64,000 nucleotides of DNA, taken from the NCBI GenBank assembly GCA_022828595.1, contig JAKGHH010000003.1, positions 57,711,759 through 57,775,758 of the forward strand, read 5' to 3'. The position numbers and the translations under genes are program-made. The first letter of the stretch is position 1. Each line of letters begins with the position of its first letter. This DNA comes from Nelumbo lutea (taxonomy: Eukaryota > Streptophyta > Magnoliopsida > Proteales > Nelumbonaceae). The notes below the pieces were generated by a model. That model had not been told where the DNA came from and made no database searches. It worked only from the letters and a program-made list of their open reading frames with translations. This document shows positions 44,703 through 54,721 of this stretch, piece after piece.

Positions 44703-46010
44703 CTAGAAAACAAAAGCACTGACAGTCAATTAATATTATTTGCTTGAAATGAACTACATGCTCAACTCAGGTAATTGCCTCTATGTTTTTTTCTATTACT
44801 GTTCCATGTTTAACTTAGTCCTTTTCACATACAGATTTCCAAGGTTTTAAATTTTGCAACGTATCAGCTGATACGGGCCGATACATATCATTTTGAAAGA
44901 GTTTCGGTATACAGAACATGTACAATTTGATTGTTTCGTATTTTTTCGTCCGTATCAGCTTCGTATCGGATCGCTTCGGATATGTATCAGCCGATACAAC
45001 CCGAAAACGCACTGATACATGCCCGAAATGGGCCAATATGCATTATGTATCAGCTGAATTTAATTTCCCTCACCCTTTTAAATTTAAATTCAATTTATCT
45101 CTTCTCTCCTCTCTCATTAATATCAATTTTAATTAAGCCTTAAAGTTTGAGACATCAATAAATGCTAATATAATTTAATTAAATGCTCATTTAAGTTACC
45201 TTTAATTATAACATTTAATATGTCATTAAATGTTATTTAAGTGAAATAACTTGTTAAAAATCACAAACCAAAGATAACAAGTTTCAAACTCAAGTCATTT
45301 GGTTACAACAATAATTAATTAACCATTATGCCAACCTTAATTACTTTTAGAACAACATGTTTTTTTATACTTAAAGTAATCTTTCTTGCCTTGGTGGATG
45401 TTTCTCAACAATTGCTATAAATTTGATTATTAATATTTATATAATAATAAGATGAATACAAGTTATATTTACTTATTAAAAATTAAGGTATATATTAAAT
45501 TGTATACATAATAAATATTATCTAAATCTATATACAATACATATTAACTAATAAATGACTTCAAAAAAAATATTAATTAATAAATACTAGTATATATATA
45601 CACACATTTTAGTTCTTCTATTATTTTTCAATGGTTACTAATTATATCCTGATACTTTAATAAATCATTAAAGAATGGTTTTATGTTTAAATAAATTAAT
45701 TATACTCACATAAAACCTATTTTTATTATTGTTCATATTTTTAAGGATTTTTTTTTGGATTTTCTAGTGTATCAATGCACATCTTGATTTTTCGTCCATA
45801 TATATACATTTCCAAAGCGTACTTTGATACGTCTCTTAAAATTACCTTTCTGAAACACCTTGCGGATTTCCAAAACTGGTAGTTCAACTGATAGCTACCA
45901 TCTGATGTAACCGTTTTCGGCCACGTACCAATGTTTTGTGATGTAAAACTTTTTGGCAAAGTACCTCGTTATTCGACCCGGTGGTGGCGTGCCTTAGTGA
46001 CGAGCTATTT
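44703..46010. other. Repeat-derived intergenic with GTATCAGC words
   Basis: About 44860-45060 is crowded with GTATCAGC, GCCGATAC and TGATACG words in both orientations, suggesting a degenerate foldback or TIR element. The remainder is AT-rich. Confidence 0.4.
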
Positions 46011-46270
46011 GGTGGCGAACTCCCTCGGGGAGAACTGCTTGGTGACTAACTGCTTGGTGGCGAACTGCCTTGGTGGCGAACTGCCTGGGGGCGAACTGCC
46101 TTGGTGGCGAACTCCCTAGTGGCGAACTGCTTGAGGGCGAACTGCCTTGGTGGCGAACTGCCTAGTGGCAAACTGCCTAGGGGCGAACTGCTTGGTGGCG
46201 AACTGCCTGGGGGCGAACTGCCTTGGTTGTGAACTGCCTGGTGGCGAACTGCCTTGGTGGCGAACTGCCT
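46011..46270. repeat. Minisatellite, 15-17 bp unit, about 15 copies
   Basis: The unit GGCGAACTGCCTTGGT is repeated with variants (CCTGGGG, CCTAGTG, GCTTGAG). It is much more GC-rich than the flanks. The unit length alternates, so no long repeat protein is encoded. Confidence 0.9.
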
Positions 46271-48161
46271 ATTTGTAGACTATGCCTCTACATATATTTG
46301 TATTTGTACTCTTTCTAGACTATGCCTTAACGAAATTTTATGTTTAATGATTTATGCACCTATTTACAACTTAATGCGTATATCTGGGTGATTTAAGTTT
46401 ATTACTCGATTATTCTTTTCCTATAGTCTCTTTTTTGCTAATACCAAACAAAAGAGCAAGAAGTGTGTGCCATTACTACGAAAAATGATAAGCTAGTATG
46501 TGTCATTACTATGGATAATGTGAAAAATGATATCATCTGCTAGTATGTGTGATTGATATGGATAATGATATCATCTAAACAAAAATGGCGGAAATATTTG
46601 AAACAAGGGGATGCATCATTTACATGAAACAAGGGGAGATAACAAAATAGTATTGTCAACGTTCTTATCTTGTGCTGATTATTTCCCTACTATTGCATCT
46701 ATGTGATTATATCCATATTGTATAGCATAATGACAGAGGGGAGTTAAATCTATACTCTCTATGAGAAGCTTTTAAATGTTATTATTTTTTAATCAATGGT
46801 TTTTCATCATCAAAAAAGGAAAAATTGTTGACCCTATATGTTTTGATGATTACAAACTCATTGAGAATGCTAACATTTATGTAAAGATTTTGTAGTTGTA
46901 TTAAGTGTTTCCTAAGTTTGAGCTGAAGAAAAATTATTGAGATCACTAATGGTTCAAGACAAAGAGGAGTAGGTTGTATCAAATGATAGGACAAATTATT
47001 TTCCAAGATTCACAGTTGACCTACGTTGGTATAACCAAAACCTTAGAGACCATGGTTAAATGACTAGGCTTTCCCTAAATTGTGTACTTAGCATAACTAT
47101 GAAATTTCTAAGTGATGAGGCTTATGAGGTCGACTCCCAAATCTAATGAGTCGCTTACACAAAATTTCTAAAGTGGACATAATTATTAGTGTTATTGAGT
47201 AGTTGACTACCAATGACAGTCAAGTCTGGTATTCGACCATGTCTATTAGTCAAAGCATATTGATCTAAGTAGTTAACTAACAAGGGTATTCTTCTTCTTT
47301 TTCTTCTCCCGCTGCCGTCATAATTGACTCTTTTCCATACCACCACCATCTCTCTCTCTCTCCTTTATTTCCTACTCCCTTTTTTTCGCTTTCCCTCCTC
47401 TCTTCCTCGCATTGATGTTGCATTGAACATGGAAACAAGTTCAGTTATGGGATACATATTTATTTATTTATTTATTATCTTTGTGTTTATCCAATATATG
47501 GTTATGTCTATAATTTTCTTTTCTACAACTATAAGTACTCACGGGATAAATGACTCAGCAAACATGCAACGCTAGATACTTAAAATAAGTATAAGTGGTT
47601 TGAGAAAAGACCTTCTAAACACTAATAAATACTCAAAAATAAGAACTTATAAAATAATTACTTATTTTCCAAACATACCCTACAAATTTTAATAATGTTA
47701 AAAATGTGAATTTTGGCATCTCTCTTTATTATTAGTTCACAATTTTTGTTGTTCAATGCAATTTCTACACCATTGCATTTGCCTACACTCATACCTATAA
47801 AATATATGCATGTATGGTATCCATAATAATTGTACATACAAATATGAGGGCATTTTATGTTCAGATTAGTCAGGTTTCCCAATACCTCAACCCTAATCCT
47901 AGCCCAAACTTCAACCTAATGACCCAACCTAGGTTTGGGCTAACACAACCTAAGTTTCAGCTCTACTCCTTATGGATGTCCAGTTGATTTCATGCATTAG
48001 TACATATTTAACTTGGCATTTTCTTGGACGGGGAAAACGAAATCATTCCAATAGCCTATCAAAGTATCTTCATCAACTAAGCCCTATTCAAAGAGTTTCT
48101 TTTGGTAATAACAAACCCCCAAACAAACCTCCATAAAAATAGCTTATATTGTGAAGTAATC
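46271..48161. other. Intergenic, nothing assigned
   Basis: AT-rich sequence with short spurious ORFs. A CTCTCTCTC run lies at 47350-47362 and a (TTTA)n run near 47458-47476. No gene was recognised. Confidence 0.4.
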
Positions 48162-48306
48162 TTTAGACCACGTTTGGTTTAATTCTAATTCTTACTTAAG
48201 ATGAAATTCTAAAATAGATGGGCAAAAATAGGCTGAATGAGAAAATATTGCTATGAATTAAACACTTTTTTTTTTCTTAAAAAATGAATTAGAAAGTGTT
48301 TACCAC

Positions 48307-48708
48307 TTGGCATAGATGTTTTGTAAAGGTACTTTCATAAAAGTGTTTTTTATAAAAGTATTTTTGTAAAAGTGCTTTTATTAGAGTACTTCCATAAAAG
48401 TACTTTCATAAAATACTTTCATAAAAATGCTTTTATAAAAGTACTTTCGTAAAAAGTACTTTTATAAAAATACTTTCACAAAAGTGCTTTAGTAAAGTAC
48501 TTTTGTAAAAATACTTTCGAAAAGTGCTTTTATAAAAGTACTTTCATAAAAGTGCTTCCATAAAAGTGTTTTCATAAAAGTACCTTCATGAAAGTGCTTT
48601 AGTAAGTATTTTTATAAAAGTGATTTCATGTAAAAGTACATTTATAAAAGTGCTTCTATAAAAGTACTTTTATAAAAGTGCTTTCACAAAAATAAACATC
48701 TATGGCAA
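48307..48708. repeat. TIR-flanked degenerate tandem repeat, 16-bp unit
   Basis: More than twenty copies of a TAAAAGTACTTTCATA-like unit fill 48325-48690. The palindromic AAAGTACTTT core means both strands look alike. The block is bounded by TTGGCATAGATGTTT (48307) and its near-inverse (TTGCCATAGATGTTT, ending 48708). Confidence 0.8.
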
Positions 48709-48813
48709 CAGTTTCGTAAGCAAAGTCTCCCCAAAGAATGAAAATGAGCAAGATTGTACATAATTATTTCCCATGAGTGCAGCTTCTGTCAAGGCAAGTC
48801 GGTGCTCACATCA

Positions 48814-48916
48814 TTCTAACAGTCCCTTGCAACCTTGCATTGGGAATATCTCCCATCAAATAAATCATACAAGTATGGAAATATTCCCAACATAAGGTTG
48901 TAAAGGCTGTTAGAAC
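48814..48916. repeat. Long imperfect hairpin (about 40-bp arms)
   Basis: The left arm 48814-48853 contains TTCTAACAGTCCCTTGCAAC and GGGAATATCTCC. It pairs with the right arm 48879-48916 (GGAAATATTCCC, AAGGTTGTAAAGGCTGTTAGAA), leaving a loop of about 25 bases. Geometry resembles a plant pre-miRNA or a small foldback element. No known miRNA was recognised. Confidence 0.6.
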
Positions 48917-48929
48917 CGGCTATGCTCTA

Positions 48930-49330
48930 ACCGAAGCCAGACTCATTTTTCATGTTGCGATCTTCTCTATCTAATGAATGGGGAGTCCGCTTTGAAATCG
49001 TCCGCCCTGCACCCACCCCCCGAGTATATGCTTCAACAGGAATCACACAAGGGTAGATTGATACAATAGAAACCTCTGGTAAAATGTCCGCCTGTAACCC
49101 AGCAGATAAAGTACATTACATAGTCCGTTTTAGGGATTGGCAACTTACCCATTTAATGACTTTGGCACTGGACGTTCCCGAAATGGGTACTATCGGGTCA
49201 GGTGAATTCAATAGTAGACGTATGTTGTCATTCCAGCTCTCCTTCTCCTTTCAGGGCCTATCCAAAAGAGAATCCAGTACCTCTTGGTCATGAATATCTG
49301 AATAGGATGAACCGGCCCCCGTGGATTATT
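48930..49330. other. Probable plastid-DNA insert (NUPT)
   Basis: Composition changes abruptly to about half GC. Phrases such as GGGAGTCCGCTTTGAAATCG, CAAGGGTAGATTGATACAAT and GGCCTATCCAAAAGAGAATC read like conserved chloroplast-genome sequence. I cannot name the exact plastid locus from memory. An alternative is an unrelated unique sequence. Confidence 0.4.
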
Positions 49331-49671
49331 CAGTTTTTGTGTTATGGGGCTGATTTTTCATTCTAAAAAAATGTGGTCATGAAAGAATTTTGTAACCAAA
49401 CATTCTAATGTTATTCATTATTGCTCATTATTGCCTAGAATGAGCAAGAATTAAAAAAAAATGAGGCCAGAATAATGAACCAAATATGGCTTTACCATTC
49501 TTTGTGGAAATGATAGAAAAATGATAGGCCATATGTTCCCTTTTTTTTGTCCTTTGAGAGGGACAATCTTTGCCTGCCTATGGGCTTTTACTCTTGAAGG
49601 GATATTATTCTCCTCAAATCATCCAATGTGTTCTTGATTTGAATTTACTTTTGTTGTAGCAAGTTGGGCAT

Positions 49672-50560
49672 AAGAGGTGTAAACCATATTCCAAAATTTG
49701 AGTTTGAATTCAAGATTTGACATAATCGAATCGAATTTGAATTATTTGAATACCATCGGCGGTCAAATTCGAATGAAGCATCTTTACAGATTAAATAATT
49801 GAATCGAATTTGGATAGGAGACAATCCGATTCGATAATATATATTATATGTATATATCCATATATATATTAATATATTAATTTGTTGGAGTACAATGATG
49901 ATGACTTTTGGAAAAATTTCTTTTATAATATTATTTTAATAATAAAGAATTGAATGAAGATAGAGAGGCTATGATGATTTTTGGCCAAATAAAATAATAT
50001 TTTAATGCTTATTATATTTTAATAATAAAATAATTGAACTGATGCAGATGTTATGATGATTTTTGGAACAAATAAAGTAATATTTTAATTATTTTGTACT
50101 TTTCATTTCAATCACTTTTGATTTATTATTCATCTTTCTTCTTCCTCGGTTCTTACTTTACAACATTTTTCTTCTTTTCTTTTGGTCCATTGTAACTTGT
50201 AAGTTTTAATGTTAATCTCCCTTTCTTCATTCCTTGTTTTTCATTTTTTACATATAAGTGTTTTTTTATTCTTTGTTTCTTTTGGTCCATTGAACTGACA
50301 CTTGTTATAACAACATCAAATAGATGGCTATGATTCAAAAAAATAATAATAATTTGTTTTTTCTTTATTTTTTGAATATTAGATCGCTAAGAAATGAAAA
50401 AAAAAACTTCCAACCAGGTTAGTATTAAAAATGTATTTAGAATTCGAATCAAATTCGAATATTCGATTATTTAGGCAAATTTGAATATGCATCTATTTAA
50501 TCGGTTTCCAATTCAAACCAAGCCTGATTCTCGATTCGAATTCGCTCCATTTACACCCCT
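49672..50560. mobile_element. hAT-like MITE upstream of the PPR gene
   Basis: The left end TAAGAGGTGTAAACC (about 49671) and inverted right end CAGGGGTGTAAATGG (ending about 50561) are of hAT type. Both subterminal parts are rich in AATTCGAAT and GAATCGAATT words. The TSD is not clear. It ends about 175 bp before the PPR start codon. Confidence 0.5.
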
Positions 50561-50737
50561 GGTCCAAAGTGGCCCCCGCTCATTGTTATCCGGGTTCGGC
50601 GCGGAGTTCGACCCGACACCTACATCCCGACTCAGTTCTCATAACTCGCAAGTATTGCTCTTAACAGATGACAGACACTCGAGTCGAGAAGTCCCCCAAC
50701 GACGAGCAAACCACCGCCCATTACCTCTAACTCTATC

Positions 50738-52441
50738 ATGCGCGGGAGAGACATCAAACCAGACCCACGCTGTATCCACGCCTACACCATCAAAAGATTC
50801 AAAACTGCCAACGGTGATCCCTCGCTCTACAACAGTCTCATCACTCTATACTCCAAATCAGACCTCCCATCCGACGCTCTGCGTCTCTTCCATCTGATCG
50901 AATCACCCAACGTCGTCTCATGGACGGCCTCGATTTCTGCGCATGGAAACACCCTATGCTCCCTTCAGCACTTCATATCCATGCTTCGTTGTCCTGTCCT
51001 ACCCAACCAGAGGACTTTAGCTGCCCTCCTCAAAACGTGCGCTTCCCTCCCTTGCCTTCCCTTCGGCCTCCAACTACATTCCCTCTCTCTCAAACTCTCC
51101 CTCTCTCACCTCCCATTTGCCGGATCTGCTCTCGTCCACCTCTATTCGAAATGCCGGCTTCCTGCGGATGCTAGAAAAGTGTTCGACAGAATTCCCCAAA
51201 GAGATGAAGTCTGTTATTCTGCAATCATTGTGGGCCTCGCGCAGAATTCTCGATGCATCGATGCGTTATCCGTCTTCTCTGACATGAAATCTGCAGGCGT
51301 TGTGTCTACTATGTATAGCGTATCTGGTGCACTTCGTGCGGCCGCAGAGGCTGCCGCGCTTGAACAATGTAGAATAATTCACGCTCATGCGGTTGTTACT
51401 GGCCTTGATTTGAATCTTGTTGTTGGGACTTCTTTGATTGATGGGTATGGAAAATCGGGTCTTGTTATGGATGCACAGCGAGTCTTTGACGGAATGCTGC
51501 CCGATGCGAACATCGTCTTATGGAATGCAATGATGGCTGGTTATGCACAGCAGGGGGACAAGAAGTCGGTGCTTGAGCTATTTAACGGGATGAAGGATCA
51601 GGGTCTTGTTGCTGACGAATATAGCTTCCTTGCGATCCTAACTGCGTGCTGCAATGTGGGGTCGGTGCTCGAGGCACAACAGTGGATTAGTTGCATGAAG
51701 TCAGATTACGGGGTGGAACCAGGACTCGAGCATTATACATGTGTGGTTGGTGCAATGGCTCGAGCAGGCCAGCTAGAGGATGCCGAGCGCCTGGCCATGA
51801 CCATGCCATTCAAGCCTGATGCTGCAGTTTGGCGAGCCCTGCTTTCAGCCTGTGCGGTCCATGGTGCAGTTGACATGGCTTGGACCATGGGACGGCGACT
51901 CTTGGAGCACGACCCACGAGATGACTCTGCATATGTGATTCTTGCAAATGTCCATGCAACTGCGGGAAGGTGGGCTGAGGTAGCTGAAGTGTGGAAGTTG
52001 ATGAAAGATAGAAGGGTGAGGAAGGAGGGTGGTCGGAGCTGGATTGAGGTTCGTGGGGAAGTTCATGTGTTTTTATCAGGTGACAGGAGGCATGAGAGAA
52101 CAGCAGAGATTTACGCCAAACTGGCAGAACTGATGGAGGAGATTAGGAAATTGGGGTATGTGGAGGTTTCGGATGCAATGTTGCACGAGGTGGAAGCAGC
52201 AGAGAAGAGGGCGGCACTCTGGTATCACAGTGAAAAGTTGGCTGTGGCGTTTGGGTTGGTGGTTGGGGCGGCACCACCGGGGAAGGCCCTGAGGGTGGTG
52301 AAAAATCTCAGGATTTGCAGGGACTGTCACGTAGCTTTCAAGTATATGAGTAAGGTGATAGATAGGGAGATTGTTGTGAGAGATGTCAACAGATATCATA
52401 GGTTCTTGCAGGGGAGTTGTACATGTGGAGATTATTGGTAA
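50738..52441 (+). CDS. PPR protein, PLS class with E and DYW domains, intact, 567 aa
   Basis: Single-exon ORF. PPR motifs run from about residue 27 to 365, with phrases such as YNSLITLYSKSDLPSDALRL (31-50), ALVHLYSKCRLPADARKVFD (131-150), TSLIDGYGKSGL (231-242) and LWNAMMAGYAQQG (261-273). An E-type region follows at about 365-455, then a DYW cytidine-deaminase domain (about 473-567). The zinc-site motifs HSE (497-499) and CRDC (527-530) and the terminal DYW are intact. DYW PPR proteins perform C-to-U editing of mitochondrial or plastid transcripts, choosing sites by base-specific repeats. An in-frame TGA at 50669 and no earlier ATG fix the start. There is no obvious long targeting peptide, so the N-terminus may have been shortened when the MITE landed upstream. 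The target site is unknown. Confidence 0.93.
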   Translation: MRGRDIKPDPRCIHAYTIKRFKTANGDPSLYNSLITLYSKSDLPSDALRLFHLIESPNVVSWTASISAHGNTLCSLQHFISMLRCPVLPNQRTLAALLKTCASLPCLPFGLQLHSLSLKLSLSHLPFAGSALVHLYSKCRLPADARKVFDRIPQRDEVCYSAIIVGLAQNSRCIDALSVFSDMKSAGVVSTMYSVSGALRAAAEAAALEQCRIIHAHAVVTGLDLNLVVGTSLIDGYGKSGLVMDAQRVFDGMLPDANIVLWNAMMAGYAQQGDKKSVLELFNGMKDQGLVADEYSFLAILTACCNVGSVLEAQQWISCMKSDYGVEPGLEHYTCVVGAMARAGQLEDAERLAMTMPFKPDAAVWRALLSACAVHGAVDMAWTMGRRLLEHDPRDDSAYVILANVHATAGRWAEVAEVWKLMKDRRVRKEGGRSWIEVRGEVHVFLSGDRRHERTAEIYAKLAELMEEIRKLGYVEVSDAMLHEVEAAEKRAALWYHSEKLAVAFGLVVGAAPPGKALRVVKNLRICRDCHVAFKYMSKVIDREIVVRDVNRYHRFLQGSCTCGDYW

Positions 52442-54379
52442 TTTGAAGTGGTTATTTACGAAGTTTTAATCACATGAAGGAAATATCACTGCTTTAGTTC
52501 TTTAACCTGAACAGATTCTTCCATTTCTAAAGTGCTCATATATATTACATCAACAAAGCACACATAATGGGATTTACAGAGATGGAAATTGGTTTCCATT
52601 TTAGTGATTTTGATTTCTGAAATAGACATTGAAATCAACTATACCGGGGAATACCAAGGCTCTATTTAGGAGGGGTGCAAACACTAGTTGGGGACATATA
52701 TTCACTTTTGTTCAATTTTGCAGGTGTGGATAGAATGCATTGTGTATTGAAAATGACAGCAAAAATGGATAAAAATTTCCAAGACATGTTTGTATTCAAA
52801 TTGAGAGCAAAGTTTGCATCCAAAATATTGATGCAAACTTTTGCACTCAAATTTGGTCAATGTAAAACAGTGAATTCCAGCCTTGGAATTGGTGTTTATA
52901 CCCATCACAACTAAGACACAGATGGGTGTTACAACACCCAAAGAACAGGGAAATTCTAATATTCTACAATTTACCCTTTCTTAGATGATGACGATGATGA
53001 TGAATTTTCCCTCTACATTTTCTTTTTTTAGGTTTTGTTTGATATAAAGTATAAACAAAGTTCAAAGTATCATGTTATCGATTCACAAAATTTGCATATG
53101 GAGAGTATTTAAACTTTTTTTTTTTGGTTTGGTAATTACTAATTTGTCAGTAGGCATGTAATATCAGTTATTAATATTGAAATCACCTAACCCTTCGTAG
53201 TTAGAGGTATCGATGACCCTGAAAACCAATATGTATTAGGCCAACCGCCAAGCTACGTTTTAACAGGTCTATTGGAAATTTGAGCTACCTGGGTTCCGGA
53301 CAGGCCCACACTCACATACCAGCCCAGCTCTGATAATATATGCCCCGACCTGCTTCTATACCACTATTCCAGAGTGGGCTGTGTTCATCTAGGCTTTGCC
53401 CAGATGGGTTATTAAGGTTAACAGTATTGCGAATTAAAGGTGCCAACTGGCTCAATTGGCAAGGTGAGTAGGTGACCACCTCTTGTAAGAGCTCATCAAC
53501 CTCAACATAACATGCAAAGATAAAACAAAAACTGAAAGTGAGTTAAAAATTCTTTATCAGCAAAACCTTGAAAGAGACCAGGGAAAGAAAAGGCTGAAGT
53601 GGAGAATCAGGCATTCAGGCACTAAGCTTTGCTCCAAAAGAGGTAGGTTATGCAAATGGTAGTATGTAATGGTGGAAGAACCCTGTTAAAAAAATGTCTG
53701 CAAAAAGATTAAAAAAAAAAAAAAGTTCTCAACATAGACGTTTTGAACAAGGCATTGCATAACTCCGATCACCTATATTGAGTCATAATATCAAGGTAAA
53801 TTGTCATCAGCTATGAAAAACGCGTTAAAGAACACAGCAGATTGCAGTTTCAACACCAGGAAAATCATCCACCAAAACCCAATCAGCCTAATTATGATGC
53901 AATAGTTGGTCTGCTTCACAATTTTGACAAATGCATTGGCTCTAGTTTAGTCATTTTCTCTGTTACTCAACAAAATGATAAATCATTTTCCCTGTTTCCC
54001 TGGAAATTTTGCTACATCAAATAAGAAAAATATCGGCAACATATCACTCCAAAGAAAATAAAGAAGGCAGTGAGAATCTTTGCTCAATTAAAGTAAGAAC
54101 TGGACAAGGCAAGAGATTCCAGCACTATTTGAAGATCTATTATTTTGCCCTCGTATAATATCTAGAGGAAAAATGCAGCAAGCTTGAGATTGACTGTATT
54201 ATGGTTGATTTTGGAAAGATAGGAAAGCTAGAGTCCGCAGTGGAACAGAGCAGACACCTGAAAACCTAATACATCATATAAATACTAGGGTAGCTCACCG
54301 GGTCCACAGTAGAAAGGAGTTCAGAGATTTCAATCCAGATGATATAGTTAAAATGTGGTAATGTGCACCTTCCTCTTCC
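52442..54379. other. PPR 3' flank and repeat-like intergenic DNA
   Basis: No gene is seen. A possible small TIR element at about 52655-52887 has GGCTCTATTT near 52660 and the inverse-type CCAGCCTTGG near 52880, but the match is weak. Confidence 0.35.
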
Positions 54380-54720
54380 ATATCCGAGTATATTGTTCCT
54401 TAGATTTGGTCTCCTCTACCCCAAGGAGTAACAAAGCTTAACTTTGACCACTGCTCATTGGAAAATATGGGGCAATCAGCAGTTGGAGCCATATTCAAGA
54501 GTCATGAGGGAGAAATCCTAGCAGCTCTCAGTTAGCTTTGGAGATTCAATTCGAGCAGAGTTGCCATCCCTACTCCATGCAAAGGCATGCAACTGATACA
54601 ATCTTAACGTTCACGCAGACAGGGGGTAGAGCAGACTCATTGGCAGTAGAGTTGGCTTGATGAATGGTGGGGAAAGGCTGTTTTCTTTTTCGTCATTGTA
54701 TCAAGGAAGCTAGATAATTG
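54380..54720 (+). pseudogene. LINE RNase H fragment
   Basis: The plus-strand frame reads WSPLPQGVTKLNFDHCSLEN, then AVGAIFKSHEGEILAALS, the start of the RNase H-like domain (RVT_3) at the end of plant L1 LINEs. Stops follow. It is truncated on the right by a TIR element at 54722. Confidence 0.65.
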
Positions 54721-54721
54721 G

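Larger units (their letters stand above)
48166..49491. mobile_element. Composite Harbinger-like element, TSD TTA
   Basis: The left end GACCACGTTTGG (48166) pairs with the inverted right end AGCCATATTTGG (ending 49491). The bases outside are TTA at 48163-48165 and 49492-49494. Inside are a TIR-flanked repeat block (48307-48708), a hairpin (48814-48916) and a plastid-like segment. Terminal mismatches are all transitions. Confidence 0.5.

Noticed and set aside
45931..46119. Repeat protein ending in GGELPGGELP
   Set aside because: Translation of the minisatellite; the alternating unit length destroys the frame.
50481..50897. 138-codon ORF overlapping the PPR start
   Set aside because: Different frame from the PPR gene, crosses the MITE end, low-complexity Pro/Ser/Thr; a shadow.
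53438..53500. tRNA-like A-box phrase (TGGCTCAATTGGCAAGG), possible SINE or tRNA
   Set aside because: No B box or acceptor-stem pairing found nearby.
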